From Streptomyces albofaciens JCM 4342 (GTDB lineage: Bacteria; Actinomycetota; Actinomycetes; Streptomycetales; Streptomycetaceae): a stretch of DNA of 64,000 nucleotides. The position numbers and the translations under genes were made by a program. The first letter of the stretch is position 1. Every line of letters begins with the position of its first letter. Positions 29,636 through 39,542 of the stretch are shown here, piece by piece. The stretch spans positions 3,132,501 through 3,196,500 of the forward strand of contig NZ_PDCM01000001.1 in assembly GCF_008634025.1 (NCBI RefSeq), in the 5' to 3' direction. The notes beneath the pieces were generated by a model. The model saw only the letters and a program-made list of their open reading frames with translations, made no database searches and was not told the origin of the DNA.

Positions 29636-30645
29636 GCGTGGCTCCCTGGTCGGGTCGTGAGGGCGGCGGCACGGGCCTCGTCCCAGGTGGGCTGGGCCGC
29701 CGTACCGCCGTGGGCGCGGGTGGACAGGGCGCCGCAGGCCGCGGCGAAGGAGAGGGCCGCGGGCAGGTCCAGGCCGTGCAGGACCGCGGCGATGAAGCCG
29801 GCGTCGAAGCTGTCGCCCGCGCCGACGGTGTCCACCGGGTCGGCGGGCACGGCGGCGGTACGGGTGAGGACGGCGCCGTCGTGGGCGAGCGCGCCGGCCG
29901 CGCCGTCCTTGACGACGACCAGCGGGCCGAGGCGGGCGAGGGCGGCGGCAGCGGAGGCCGGGCCGGTGCCGGGCCGGTCGCCTTCCGGCGTCCCCTCAGA
30001 CACCTCCTCCGCCGACCCGGGTGCCAGCGTGGCGGCCAGCGCCCGTGCCTCCGCCGCGTTCGGCAGCAGGTGATCGACCGACTTCAGGACGGGGCCGAGG
30101 AGTTCCGGGTCCCAGCGTTGCGCGGGGTCGTCGTTCGTGTCGAGCGAGGTGGCCGCGCCGTGCCCGCGGGCCCGCGCGAAGAGGTCGCCGAGCGACCGGG
30201 CCAGCCGCGGCATCAGGAAGAACGATCCGGCGTGGACGTGCCGGGCCGCGGCCAGCAGCCGGTCCGGCACGTCCTGCGGCCCGGTGGCCGCCAGACAGCC
30301 GGGGGCGGTGAGGATCGCGCGGTCGGCGCCGTGCGTGAGGACGGTGGTCAGCGGGGTGGGCAGCTCCGGGTCGGTGGCCAGCGCCGAGACGTCGACGCCG
30401 CGCCCGGCCAGTGCCGTACGGACGAAGGCGCCCGCGGCGTCGTCGCCGACCCGCCCGGCGAACGTCACCCGGAGCCCGAGCCGGGCGGCGCCACAGGCCG
30501 TGATCGCGGCCGAACCGCCCGGCAACAGGCGCCCGGTGCCGACCAGTTGCTCGCGCTGCCCGAACTCCGGTGTGCGCGGGACCGGGCCGACCACCACATC
30601 GGGGTTGGCGTCGCCGATCACGAGGAGATCGAAGGGACGGGGCAC
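29632..30645 (-). CDS. PfkB-family carbohydrate kinase
   Basis: The 337-residue kinase has the N-terminal LLVIGDANPDVVVG, a sugar-binding GGSAAITACGAARLG, and the C-terminal catalytic signature DTVGAGDSFDAGF with the base Asp. It would phosphorylate the monosaccharide released by the adjacent glycosidase. The start is the GTG at 30645, with GGAGG 5 nt before it; a GTG two codons upstream overlaps that site. It overlaps the GH4 gene start by ATGA and follows the permeases by 56 nt. Confidence 0.9.
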   Translation of the reverse strand: MPRPFDLLVIGDANPDVVVGPVPRTPEFGQREQLVGTGRLLPGGSAAITACGAARLGLRVTFAGRVGDDAAGAFVRTALAGRGVDVSALATDPELPTPLTTVLTHGADRAILTAPGCLAATGPQDVPDRLLAAARHVHAGSFFLMPRLARSLGDLFARARGHGAATSLDTNDDPAQRWDPELLGPVLKSVDHLLPNAAEARALAATLAPGSAEEVSEGTPEGDRPGTGPASAAAALARLGPLVVVKDGAAGALAHDGAVLTRTAAVPADPVDTVGAGDSFDAGFIAAVLHGLDLPAALSFAAACGALSTRAHGGTAAQPTWDEARAAALTTRPGSHA

Positions 30646-30701
30646 GGACACCTCCGGGGCGGGGGCTGGGCGGGGAGCGGAGCAGACGGACCAGCAGAGG
30701 G

Positions 30702-31595
30702 CTACCCCTTCAGCCCGCTCGACGTCAGCGACTGGATGAAGGTCTTCTGCGCGAAGAGGAACGCCACCAGCACCGGCAACACGGTGATCACATTGCCCGC
30801 CATGATCGCCGACCACCGGTTGTGGTGCTGCCCCTGGAAGGTGGTCAGCCCCAGCTGGAGCGTGTACTGGGTGTCGTGGTTGATGGCGATGAGCGGCCAG
30901 GTCAGATCGTTCCAGGTGGTCAGGAAGGTCAGCACGGCGACCGTGGCCAGCGCCGGGCGGGCCAGCGGCAGCACGACGGAGTACAGCACCCGCAGCCGCG
31001 AGCAGCCGTCGATCCAGGCCGCCTCCTCCAGTTCCCGGGGCAGTGCGAGGAAGAACTGCCGGAAGAGGAACACCGCGAACGGCGTGACCAGCGACGGCAC
31101 GATCAGCGCCCCCAGCGTGTCGATCAGCCCCAGCCGCTTCATCACCAGGAACGTCGGGATCATGGTCAGCTGGAACGGGATGACCATGGTCGCCAGCATC
31201 AGCCCGAGCAGCAGCCGGGACCCGGCGAACCGCATCCGGGCGAAGGCGTAACCGCCCAGCGATCCGAGCAGCAGGTTGGAGAACACCGCCGTGACCGCGA
31301 CGACCGAGGAGTTGGCGAACCAGCGCGGAAACATCGCGTTGCCCAGCACGTAGTCGTACCCGCCGAGATCGATCCCGGACGGCCACAGCGCGGGCGGGAA
31401 GCGGTTGATCTCGGCGTTGGTCATCACCGAACTGAGCACCAGCCACACCAGTGGCAGCGCGAAGCCCACCGACAGCGGCGCGAGCAGCAGGTGCCAGGCG
31501 CTGAAGGGCAGGCGACGGCGGCGGGCCGGGCGCCGTGGCGCGGTGGTCCCGCGCGGGCGCGCGGTGCCGGGCGGCACGGCCGCGGGCGCGGTCAC
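30702..31595 (-). CDS. Carbohydrate ABC transporter permease, MalG type
   Basis: The 297-residue inner-membrane permease has six helices. The EAA loop EAAWIDGCSRLRVLYSVVLPLARP binds the transport ATPase. FNSN-like features and the ending SLTSSGLKG are typical of CUT1 MalG-type subunits. GTG 31595 overlaps the stop of the MalF-type gene (GTGA). No ATPase gene is in the operon, so a shared ATPase such as MsiK, known to serve several Streptomyces sugar importers, is presumed. Confidence 0.93.
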   Translation of the reverse strand: MTAPAAVPPGTARPRGTTAPRRPARRRRLPFSAWHLLLAPLSVGFALPLVWLVLSSVMTNAEINRFPPALWPSGIDLGGYDYVLGNAMFPRWFANSSVVAVTAVFSNLLLGSLGGYAFARMRFAGSRLLLGLMLATMVIPFQLTMIPTFLVMKRLGLIDTLGALIVPSLVTPFAVFLFRQFFLALPRELEEAAWIDGCSRLRVLYSVVLPLARPALATVAVLTFLTTWNDLTWPLIAINHDTQYTLQLGLTTFQGQHHNRWSAIMAGNVITVLPVLVAFLFAQKTFIQSLTSSGLKG

Positions 31596-32779
31596 CGCAC
31601 CGCTCCGTCCGGCGTGGCGTCCGGCCGGCGCCGCCGGTACAGGCGCAGGGCGGCGCCCGCGACGAGCAGGGCGGCGGCGAGGACGTACGCGGCGGCGGCC
31701 CCGTATCCGGCGGTGAACATCTGGAACGCCTGCTCCCATACGAAGTAGACGATGACGGTGGTCGACCCGAGCGGGCCGCCCTTCGTGGTCACATAGATCA
31801 GGTCGAAGACCTGGAGCGCGGTGATCAGCTCCCACAGGAGCAGGAAGACGGTCACCGGCGTCAGGGAGGGCAGCTTGATGTGCCACAGCACCCGCAGCCG
31901 GTTCGCGCCGTCCAGCCGCGCGGACTCGATCAGCTCCTGCGGCACGTCCTGGAGCGCGGCCAGGTAGACGACGACGCAGAAGCCGACGCCGCTCCACAGC
32001 GAGATGAGCACCAGCAGGTACAGCGCCTGCCCGGGGTCGGAGAGGAAGCCCTGCCGGGACACGCCCAGGTGGTGCAGCAGGGAGTTGGCCACGCCGAACT
32101 GCGGGTCGAGGATGAAGAAGAACAGCACGCCCTGCGCGGCGGCCGAGATCACGAACGGTACGAAGATCAGCGTCCGGTAGAGGCCGATCAGCCGGATACG
32201 GCGGTTGAGCGCCAGCGCGAGCACCAGGCCGCCGGCCAGGCTGAGCGGCACGTACAGGCCCGCGTAGACGAGGGTGTTCTCCACGGCCGTACGGAAGCCC
32301 GGGTCGCGCACCAGCGCGCGGTAGTTGTCCAGACCCACCCAGCGCCCCGGCGTGACCAGGTCGTCCGCCCGGAAGGAGAGCAGCAGCGACCAGACGACGG
32401 GGACGATGCTCAGGCCCAGGATGATCAGGACGGAGGGGCTGATGAACGCCCAGGCGGTGGCGTTCTCCCGGCGGGTGCGGGCGGCGAGCGTACGGGGGCG
32501 GCGGGGGGTGGGGCCGGACGGGTGCCGGTCTCCGGGCCGGCGGCGGCCGGGGGTGTCGTGACGGGGGCTCAGGGTGAGGGGGCGGGGGATGGTGCGCCGG
32601 GGGGTGGTGCGGCGGGGCGGACGGTCCGGTTCCGTACGCCCCGTGTCCGTGCTCTCCGTACGCCCTTTCTCCGCATGTTCCGAGTCCGTACGCCTTTTCT
32701 CCGTACGCCCTTTCTCCATGCGCTCCGAGTCGGTACGTCCCGGTCTCGTACGGTGGTCACCGCGCGGCCTCGGCGGCAT
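31592..32779 (-). CDS. Carbohydrate ABC transporter permease, MalF type, with Arg-rich N-terminus
   Basis: The first half of the permease pair. The membrane part (about 105-390) has six helices and the EAA loop ESARLDGANRLRVLWHIKLPSLTP. From ATG 32779, preceded by GGGAGAGGG, the protein is 395 residues with about 100 unusual N-terminal residues rich in Arg, Thr, Glu and Lys. These are encoded by imperfect DNA repeats of the form TCCGTACGCCCTTTCTCC (plus-strand reading). A later start such as the Met at residue 21 would shorten but not remove this arm. Family members normally lack it. Confidence 0.88.
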   Translation of the reverse strand: MPPRPRGDHRTRPGRTDSERMEKGRTEKRRTDSEHAEKGRTESTDTGRTEPDRPPRRTTPRRTIPRPLTLSPRHDTPGRRRPGDRHPSGPTPRRPRTLAARTRRENATAWAFISPSVLIILGLSIVPVVWSLLLSFRADDLVTPGRWVGLDNYRALVRDPGFRTAVENTLVYAGLYVPLSLAGGLVLALALNRRIRLIGLYRTLIFVPFVISAAAQGVLFFFILDPQFGVANSLLHHLGVSRQGFLSDPGQALYLLVLISLWSGVGFCVVVYLAALQDVPQELIESARLDGANRLRVLWHIKLPSLTPVTVFLLLWELITALQVFDLIYVTTKGGPLGSTTVIVYFVWEQAFQMFTAGYGAAAAYVLAAALLVAGAALRLYRRRRPDATPDGAVR

Positions 32780-32835
32780 GGCACCCTCTCCCGTCCGGCC
32801 GTGTCCGGCCGCTGCGTCGTGCGCGTCGTCCGGTC

Positions 32836-34335
32836 TCATCGGGGGATCAGCAGCGCCGCGTCGGCCTTCTCGGCGCAGGTGCGCAGCGCCTCGGCGGGGG
32901 AACGGCGACCCAGCAGCACGGCGACGATCGCCTCGCCGACCGCCTGCGAGATCTGCGGATACGCCGGGTGGACGGGCCGGACCCGCGCGGTGCTCAACGC
33001 GGTGGTGAACACCGGCAGTCCGGTGGTCCGCCCCTCGTAGCGCCGCCACTCGGGCCGCCGGGCGGACGCCGTGCTCAGCGGCAGGCTGCCGCCGTTCACC
33101 GCCCACCGCACGTCCTGCGCCGGGTCGCCCAGCCAGCGCAGGAACTCGACCGCCGCCCGCGAGCGGGCCGGACCGTTGTCGAACACGGTCCAGGTGTCCG
33201 GCCCGGAGATCGTGCACGGCCGGCCGCTGTATGTCGGCGGTGCCACCACGTCGTAGTCGACCTCGCCCGCCACGATGTCCGGCAGCTCCCACGGGCCGGT
33301 GGCCATCATCCCCATCCGGCCGCCGATGAAGACCTGGTGCATCTGCTCGCTGCCCGGCTTCGGGTCCACGTAGACGCTCTTGTCGGCGGCGAGCCGCGCC
33401 AGTGTGCCGAGCGCCCGCTCCCCGACGTCCCGGAAGCCGATGCTGTGCCCGTCCGGCGCGATGACCTCGCCGCCGAGGTCCCACACCAGCGGCCACAGCC
33501 GCCAGACGGTGTCCTCGTCGCCGGTGCCGGGCCAGCCCGTACCGAAGGTGCCGCGGCCCGGGTCGGTCAGCAGGCGCGCGGTACGGATGAAGTCGTCCCA
33601 GGTCCAGCCCGGTCTGGGGTAGGGCACCCCGGCCTGCCGGAACAGCTTCCGGTTGTAGACGACGCACAGGGTGTCCAGGACGGCGGGCGCGGCCCGCACC
33701 TTGCCGTTGAGGGTGACCGCCTCGCGGACCGAGCCCCAGAACCGGGGCCAGTACGGGGTGTCCCGCAGCGTGTCGGTGAGGTCGACCACGCGCGGACTGC
33801 GCGCGACCCGCGCCAGATCGGCCCCGAAGATCAGCGCGATGTCCGGGTACGAGCCGGCGGCCAGCGCCGCCGTCACCTTCTGGAGCATCGCGTCGGCCAC
33901 CACGCCGCCGCCCCCGGCGTCCACCCGGATACGGGACTGCCGGCGGTTGAAGTCGTCGACCAGGGACTGGATGGCCTTGCGGCCGGTGTCGGCCTGGCCG
34001 TGCCACATCTCGACGGTGATCCTGCCGTCGGCACCGACGCTGTCCGCCTCCGAAGGCGCGCAGCCGGCGAGCAGCGGCGCGCTCGCGGCGCCCACGGCGA
34101 GGGCGGCGCCGGTGCGGAGGAGGTGGCGGCGTGCGGGGGCGCTTGGCCGGGGCGGTGGGGTGGGGGCCGGGACACGGGGGTCCCGCACCCGTAACCCTGC
34201 CGTGAGCCCTGCCGTATCCGTACTCGCGCTTCCCGTATCCGTACTCGCGCTTCCCGTATCCGCGCGTGTTGTGCCGCTGCGCCCCGCAGCCGTGCGTCTC
34301 TTGCCCGTGCCCCCGCCCGGTGCGTCGCCCATCAC
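32836..34335 (-). CDS. Sugar ABC transporter substrate-binding lipoprotein
   Basis: An extracellular solute-binding protein of family 1: ITVEMWHGQADTGRKAIQSLVDDFN, ALIFGADLARV, GMMATGPWELPDI, and a C-terminal helical lobe. The signal is Tat-like and lipidated: RRHLLRTGAALAVGAASAPLLAGC, with the cysteine as lipid anchor. From GTG 34335, which has GAGGGGG before it, about 70 residues precede the signal, including a 21-bp tandem repeat and a TTA codon (34192-34194). The GTG at 34188 would give a normal signal peptide and exclude the TTA. Which start is used decides whether the operon's first gene is BldA-dependent. Confidence 0.87.
   Translation of the reverse strand: MMGDAPGGGTGKRRTAAGRSGTTRADTGSASTDTGSASTDTAGLTAGLRVRDPRVPAPTPPPRPSAPARRHLLRTGAALAVGAASAPLLAGCAPSEADSVGADGRITVEMWHGQADTGRKAIQSLVDDFNRRQSRIRVDAGGGGVVADAMLQKVTAALAAGSYPDIALIFGADLARVARSPRVVDLTDTLRDTPYWPRFWGSVREAVTLNGKVRAAPAVLDTLCVVYNRKLFRQAGVPYPRPGWTWDDFIRTARLLTDPGRGTFGTGWPGTGDEDTVWRLWPLVWDLGGEVIAPDGHSIGFRDVGERALGTLARLAADKSVYVDPKPGSEQMHQVFIGGRMGMMATGPWELPDIVAGEVDYDVVAPPTYSGRPCTISGPDTWTVFDNGPARSRAAVEFLRWLGDPAQDVRWAVNGGSLPLSTASARRPEWRRYEGRTTGLPVFTTALSTARVRPVHPAYPQISQAVGEAIVAVLLGRRSPAEALRTCAEKADAALLIPR
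34212..34262. repeat. 21-bp tandem repeat at the 5' end of the binding-protein gene
   Basis: CCGTATCCGTACTCGCGCTTC occurs at 34212 and 34233 and a partial third copy follows. If translated it gives repeated Thr-Asp-Thr-Gly-Ser-Ala-Ser in the N-terminal extension. Confidence 0.75.
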
Positions 34336-34503
34336 CGGCCACCCCCTCGAAGAACCGGTCCGAGGTTCCGAAGAACCGTGTGCGGCCGCTCCCGGGCCCC
34401 CGAGCCGGACGGTCGGGAGCCCTCAAGAGCTAACCAGCAGGCACCGATCGGTGCAATGGTGCTGCCGCGACGGGTGAGGCGCCGCGGGGCACCGTCCCTC
34501 GCG

Positions 34504-35643
<1,140 letters not shown>

Positions 35644-35832
35644 CGCCCGTACGGCTGTTCCCGTTACGCCCCTTCCGTCACGCCTGCGGCCGGACAGGGG
35701 TAATCCGGCCGTAGGCTCAACTGGCCGCTTTTGCCTGCTTCTGGCCGCTTCACCGCTTCAGGCTGTCCCAGGCCACCTCAGGCCGCCGTTCAGGCGGGCG
35801 GGTCGTCGGGGACGATGGAGCGGCACCACCGG

Positions 35833-36678
35833 TCACGGCTTCAGCAGTTCCAGCAGCGACGCGTGCAACCCGTGCGGTGCCGCGAGGAATCCGGCCGCCC
35901 CGGCCTGCCACGGGCGGCCCTCCAGGTCGGTGACGACGGCACCCGCCTCGCGCGCGACCAGCGCGCCGGGCAGCAGGTTGGCGTCGTCCCGGCCGTACTC
36001 CCAGAACGCGTCCAGCCGCCCCGCCGCCGTGTCGGCTATCTGCCACGAGGTGGGGCCCAGGTTGCGGACGGCGCTCACGGCGGGCAGGACCGCGGCGAGC
36101 GACCGCCCGGCCGACGCCGCGGCCGTGGGCTGCTCCGCGATGAAGGGCGGAGCGCTGGTGGCCACGAGGGCCGCCTCCAGCCGGGACCGGGACGACGGGG
36201 CGATCGGTTCCCCGTTGCGGGTGGCGCCGTGCCCGGCCGCGGCCAGGTACGTCTCGCCGAGCAGCGGCGCGTGCAGGGCGGCGGCCACCGGCTCGCCGTC
36301 CCGTACCAGGGCGAGGCTGACGCAGAACTGCGGCAGGCCCTGCATGTATTGCACGGCACCGTCGATCACGTCCACCATCCACGCGTCACCGGCCGCCGGC
36401 AGCCCGGCGTCCGCGCCGCTGCCGAGGCTGTGCTCGCCGTGAAGTTCCTCGGCCCAGGGCACGCCGGGGAGCAGCGCGTCCAGATGCCGGCGCATGACGG
36501 CGGTGGCCGGGCCCTCGACGGCGAGGTAGGCCGTGGCCAGTTCGTCCATGGTGTCGGCGGGCGGAGCGGCGGCGGGCTGCGGGGAGTTGACCAGAAGGGC
36601 ACCGACTTCGTGGGCGGCGGCGGCCATGGGGGCGAGCAGGGAGGCGTACGTCGTCATGTTCTTTTCCGTCGTCGTCAT
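35833..36678 (-). CDS. Inositol monophosphatase family protein, divergent active site
   Basis: A 281-residue member of the Mg2+-dependent IMPase/FIG superfamily, by overall pattern: AYLAVEGPATAVMRRHL, AEELHGEHS, WMVDVIDGAVQYMQGLPQFCVSLAL, and WEYGRDDANLLPGALVAREAGAVVTDLEG. The metal motif that is usually DPLDGT reads DVIDGA, and the usual G-WD-AAG late motif reads RDDANLLPG. Both aspartates of the first motif remain, so it may still be active on another phosphate ester. ATG 36678 has GAGAAG before it. It is divergent from the Lrp regulator. Confidence 0.78.
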   Translation of the reverse strand: MTTTEKNMTTYASLLAPMAAAAHEVGALLVNSPQPAAAPPADTMDELATAYLAVEGPATAVMRRHLDALLPGVPWAEELHGEHSLGSGADAGLPAAGDAWMVDVIDGAVQYMQGLPQFCVSLALVRDGEPVAAALHAPLLGETYLAAAGHGATRNGEPIAPSSRSRLEAALVATSAPPFIAEQPTAAASAGRSLAAVLPAVSAVRNLGPTSWQIADTAAGRLDAFWEYGRDDANLLPGALVAREAGAVVTDLEGRPWQAGAAGFLAAPHGLHASLLELLKP

Positions 36679-36730
36679 AATTTCTTCTCGTGTTCTGCGG
36701 GATGTCCGCGTTCCGGGGCTTCTCCGGCTG

Positions 36731-36780
36731 CGCTGTTGGGCTGTTGGGCTGCTGAGCTGTTGGGCTGGTGGGGTTGTCGG
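36731..36780. repeat. Short tandem repeat in the Lrp/IMPase intergenic region
   Basis: Four to five imperfect copies of GCTGTTGG (with GCTGCTGA and GCTGGTGG variants), about 10 bp apart, lie between the divergent starts. A helical-turn spacing could allow cooperative binding, but slippage-derived noise is equally possible. Confidence 0.5.
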
Positions 36781-36892
36781 GCCCGCTGGAGCCCGCTGAG
36801 TTCGCATTTCGGGGCGGACGATGTGCTGATCCTGCGCTGTGGGGGCTCGGATCGGTCGATCCAGCCCGGGAGAGTGAGCGAAACTGTCCTGC

Positions 36893-37870
36893 ATGGCGCA
36901 AGAAACGAGCGAATGTGTGCGTGACACCTCCCCTCTTGGCCTCCGTGATCAGCGGCTGATCGCCGCGTTGCAGTGCGACGGGCGGCTGAGCGCCGAACGG
37001 GCCGCCGAGGTGCTGGGGGAGAACCCCCGCACGGTGCACCGCCGCTGGCGGGCACTGACGGGCGACGGCACGGTCAAGGTCGTCGCCGTGCCCGTACGGC
37101 CCGACTCGGTCGGCGCGCTGTTCCTGCGCATCAAGGTCCTCAAGGGCAAGCTGGACGCCCTCACCGCGGCCCTGGCCGCCCGCCCGGACGTCCCGTTCAT
37201 CGACCTGTCCGCCTCGGGCGACGAGATCACCGCCGTATCGCTGACCGAACCGGGTTCCCGCGACCACCTCGTGTTCCGGCAGCTGCCCGCCACGCCCGCG
37301 GTGGCGTCCGTGTCCGCCGCCACGGTGCTGCACGTCTTCGCCGAGGCGTCCGACTGGCGCCACGACGTCCTCACTCCCGAGGAACGCGCCGCCCTGACCC
37401 TGCCGCCGGGCGACTTCGGACCACCAGGGGGCGGTTCCGTCCCCGACCCGGTGGACCGCGACATCATGGCCGCCCTTCAGGACGACGCCCGTACCCCCGC
37501 CGCGGCGATCGCCGCCCGCACCGGGCACCCCGCCTCCACCGTCCGGCGCCGTCTCGCCCGCCTGATGGCCGACGGCCGGCTGAGCACCCAGGTGGTCGTG
37601 GATCCCAAGCGCCTCGGACTGCACATCGACGCGAACGTGATGATGCAGGTGCCCCCGGACCACCTGAACACCGTCGGCCGCGCCCTGGCCCGACACCCGG
37701 CCGTGCACGGCGCGTTCGCCACCACCGGCGCCGCCAACCTGCACGCCGCCGTCTGGGTGCGGGACCTCGCCGCCCTCTACCGGCTGATCACCCACGATCT
37801 GACCGGCCTGGGCATCAGCGGCGTCGAAACGGTCCTCGTCGGTCACGCGGTCAAGCGCCCGGGCCGCTGA
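36893..37870 (+). CDS. Lrp/AsnC-family regulator with duplicated HTH
   Basis: This 325-residue protein is a head-to-tail double AsnC. The first HTH is at about 18-60 (RDQRLIAALQCDGRLSAERAAEVLG, RTVHRRW). The second HTH is at about 183-230 (VDRDIMAALQDDARTPAAAIAARTGHPASTVRRRLARL). A RAM-like effector domain follows each. Such proteins sense amino acids or related ligands and often control a divergent gene, here the IMPase-like gene 214 bp away. ATG 36893 is used. Confidence 0.9.
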   Translation: MAQETSECVRDTSPLGLRDQRLIAALQCDGRLSAERAAEVLGENPRTVHRRWRALTGDGTVKVVAVPVRPDSVGALFLRIKVLKGKLDALTAALAARPDVPFIDLSASGDEITAVSLTEPGSRDHLVFRQLPATPAVASVSAATVLHVFAEASDWRHDVLTPEERAALTLPPGDFGPPGGGSVPDPVDRDIMAALQDDARTPAAAIAARTGHPASTVRRRLARLMADGRLSTQVVVDPKRLGLHIDANVMMQVPPDHLNTVGRALARHPAVHGAFATTGAANLHAAVWVRDLAALYRLITHDLTGLGISGVETVLVGHAVKRPGR

Positions 37871-37988
37871 GCCGCTCGACGGAACGGGCATCGCCGCCTA
37901 CCATCGGCCGCGACGGCATCGCGTGTCGGTCACCGGCCGGGTGAGGCATGGAGGTGCCCGTGAGATTGCCTTACGGAGGCATTCCACA

Positions 37989-38396
37989 GTGTCAGTGCAG
38001 TTGAACCACACCATCATCCACTCCCGGGACAACCGGGAATCCGCGGAATTCCTGGCGCACATCCTCGGGCTCGAAGTCGGCGAGGAATGGGGCCCGTTCG
38101 TCCCGCTGGAGACCAGCAACGGCGTCACCCTGGACTTCGCCACCATCCCGGCGGAGTCGATCGTCATGCAGCATTACGCGTTCCTCATCAGCGAAGCGGA
38201 ATTCGACACGGCCTTCGCCCGCATCCAGCAGGCGGGCCTCACCTATTACGCGGACCCGCACGGAAAGCAGCCGGGCGAGATCAACCACAACGACGGCGGG
38301 CGCGGCGTCTACTTCCTCGACCCGGCCGGCCACGGAATGGAACTCATCACCCGGCCGTACGGGGGCGGCGCCGTGGAAGAGGACTCCGCCACCTGA
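37989..38396 (+). CDS. VOC-family metalloprotein (glyoxalase/dioxygenase fold)
   Basis: A 135-residue protein with paired beta-alpha-beta-beta-beta modules: QLNHTIIHSRDNRESAEFLAHILGLEVG, then HYAFLISEAEFDTAFARIQQAGL and GRGVYFLDPAGHGMELIT. The His of the first strand, the His of QHYAF and the Glu of GMELIT are likely metal ligands. It may be a dioxygenase, an isomerase or a drug-binding protein. GTG 37989 is chosen because GGAGG lies 9 nt before it. Confidence 0.87.
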   Translation: MSVQLNHTIIHSRDNRESAEFLAHILGLEVGEEWGPFVPLETSNGVTLDFATIPAESIVMQHYAFLISEAEFDTAFARIQQAGLTYYADPHGKQPGEINHNDGGRGVYFLDPAGHGMELITRPYGGGAVEEDSAT

Positions 38397-38593
38397 GAGT
38401 TCCGGCCGTGGCCCTCCTGCCGGAACGCCGGACGCCCCGGCAGCAGCAGCGGCCTCCGCTTCGCCACCTGACCACGTGACGGGGGCGGGCGCCCGTGGCA
38501 TCGGTCCACGGGCGCCCGCACGGCCTCATCGCCCTCTGCCCTCTCGACGCGGGGGTGCGCCGGCGTGGTGAACGGCCGCCCGCGACATCGCGG

Positions 38594-39373
38594 TCATACG
38601 GTGGTCTGCCCGGTGGCGCACACCTCCTTCAGCAGCGCGACCAGCCCGTCGGGCGCGTCGATCATCGCGTCGTGGCCGCTCTCCAACTCGAAGTAGCGCC
38701 AGCCGGCCGCCTCGTCGACCCGGGACGTGTCCAGGTGGGACCGGGCCCGGCCGTCCGCTCCGGAGACGCAGCGGATGTAGACCTGCTCGACGCCGTCGTT
38801 CCAGCCGTCGGGCAGGCGCAGGGGCGTGCGGACCGTGCCGTACGGATGCGGGGTCAACCGGCGTTGCACCCAGGCCGCGTCGCCGCCCCGGACCCCCATC
38901 GCGGTCGCTTCGCCGACCGGAAGCACAGCCACCCCGTCGACCACCGTGTGTGCCCGGGCGAGGCGGTGGACCTGCGGGTGCACCGCGCTGACGCTGTCGC
39001 CGTCGACCGGTACCGGGCTGTCCAGATAGACCAGACGGCGTACGGCCGGATGCCGCAGCCGGGCGGTGACGCCGGCCGCGACCATACCGCCGTAGCTGTG
39101 GCCGACCAGCGTCACACCGCTCAGCTCCTCCGCCTCGATCATCGCCAGCACATCGGCTATGTGCGTGTTCAGATCGACGTCCGGGGTCAGCAGATGGGCC
39201 CGCTCACCGAGGCCGGTGAGCGTGATCGCGTGCACGTCGTGGCCCAGGCCGCGCAGCGGGCCGAGGACCTTGCGCCAGCACCAGCCGCCGTGCTGCGCGC
39301 CGTGGATGAGGACCAAGGTCTCGTCGGAAGTGGCCGAGGTGGCCGAGGTGGTCATCTCGTCGGAGGTGGTCAT
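38594..39373 (-). CDS. Alpha/beta hydrolase (esterase/hydroxynitrile lyase-like)
   Basis: The 259-residue hydrolase carries VLIHGAQHGGWCWRKV (oxyanion), the nucleophile elbow GHSYGG, and the late catalytic His in ESGHDAMIDAPDGLVALL. This short-lid form is shared by plant methylesterase/hydroxynitrile-lyase-like proteins and many actinobacterial esterases. The substrate is unknown. ATG 39373 has AAGGAG at ideal spacing. Confidence 0.9.
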   Translation of the reverse strand: MTTSDEMTTSATSATSDETLVLIHGAQHGGWCWRKVLGPLRGLGHDVHAITLTGLGERAHLLTPDVDLNTHIADVLAMIEAEELSGVTLVGHSYGGMVAAGVTARLRHPAVRRLVYLDSPVPVDGDSVSAVHPQVHRLARAHTVVDGVAVLPVGEATAMGVRGGDAAWVQRRLTPHPYGTVRTPLRLPDGWNDGVEQVYIRCVSGADGRARSHLDTSRVDEAAGWRYFELESGHDAMIDAPDGLVALLKEVCATGQTTV

Positions 39374-39542
39374 GGGGGCTCCTTGCGTCTCGCATACCTG
39401 TCGGGAGGGCACCCGGCAGTTCCTGCGCAAAGGTGCCGGACCCCGCCGACAAGCCGCCGACACCCGACCGGCAGGACCCCGATACGCCAGGGAAGCCGCG
39501 GTGCCGCCGTCCGGCCACCCCGGGCTACCGCGCCCGCGGCGC

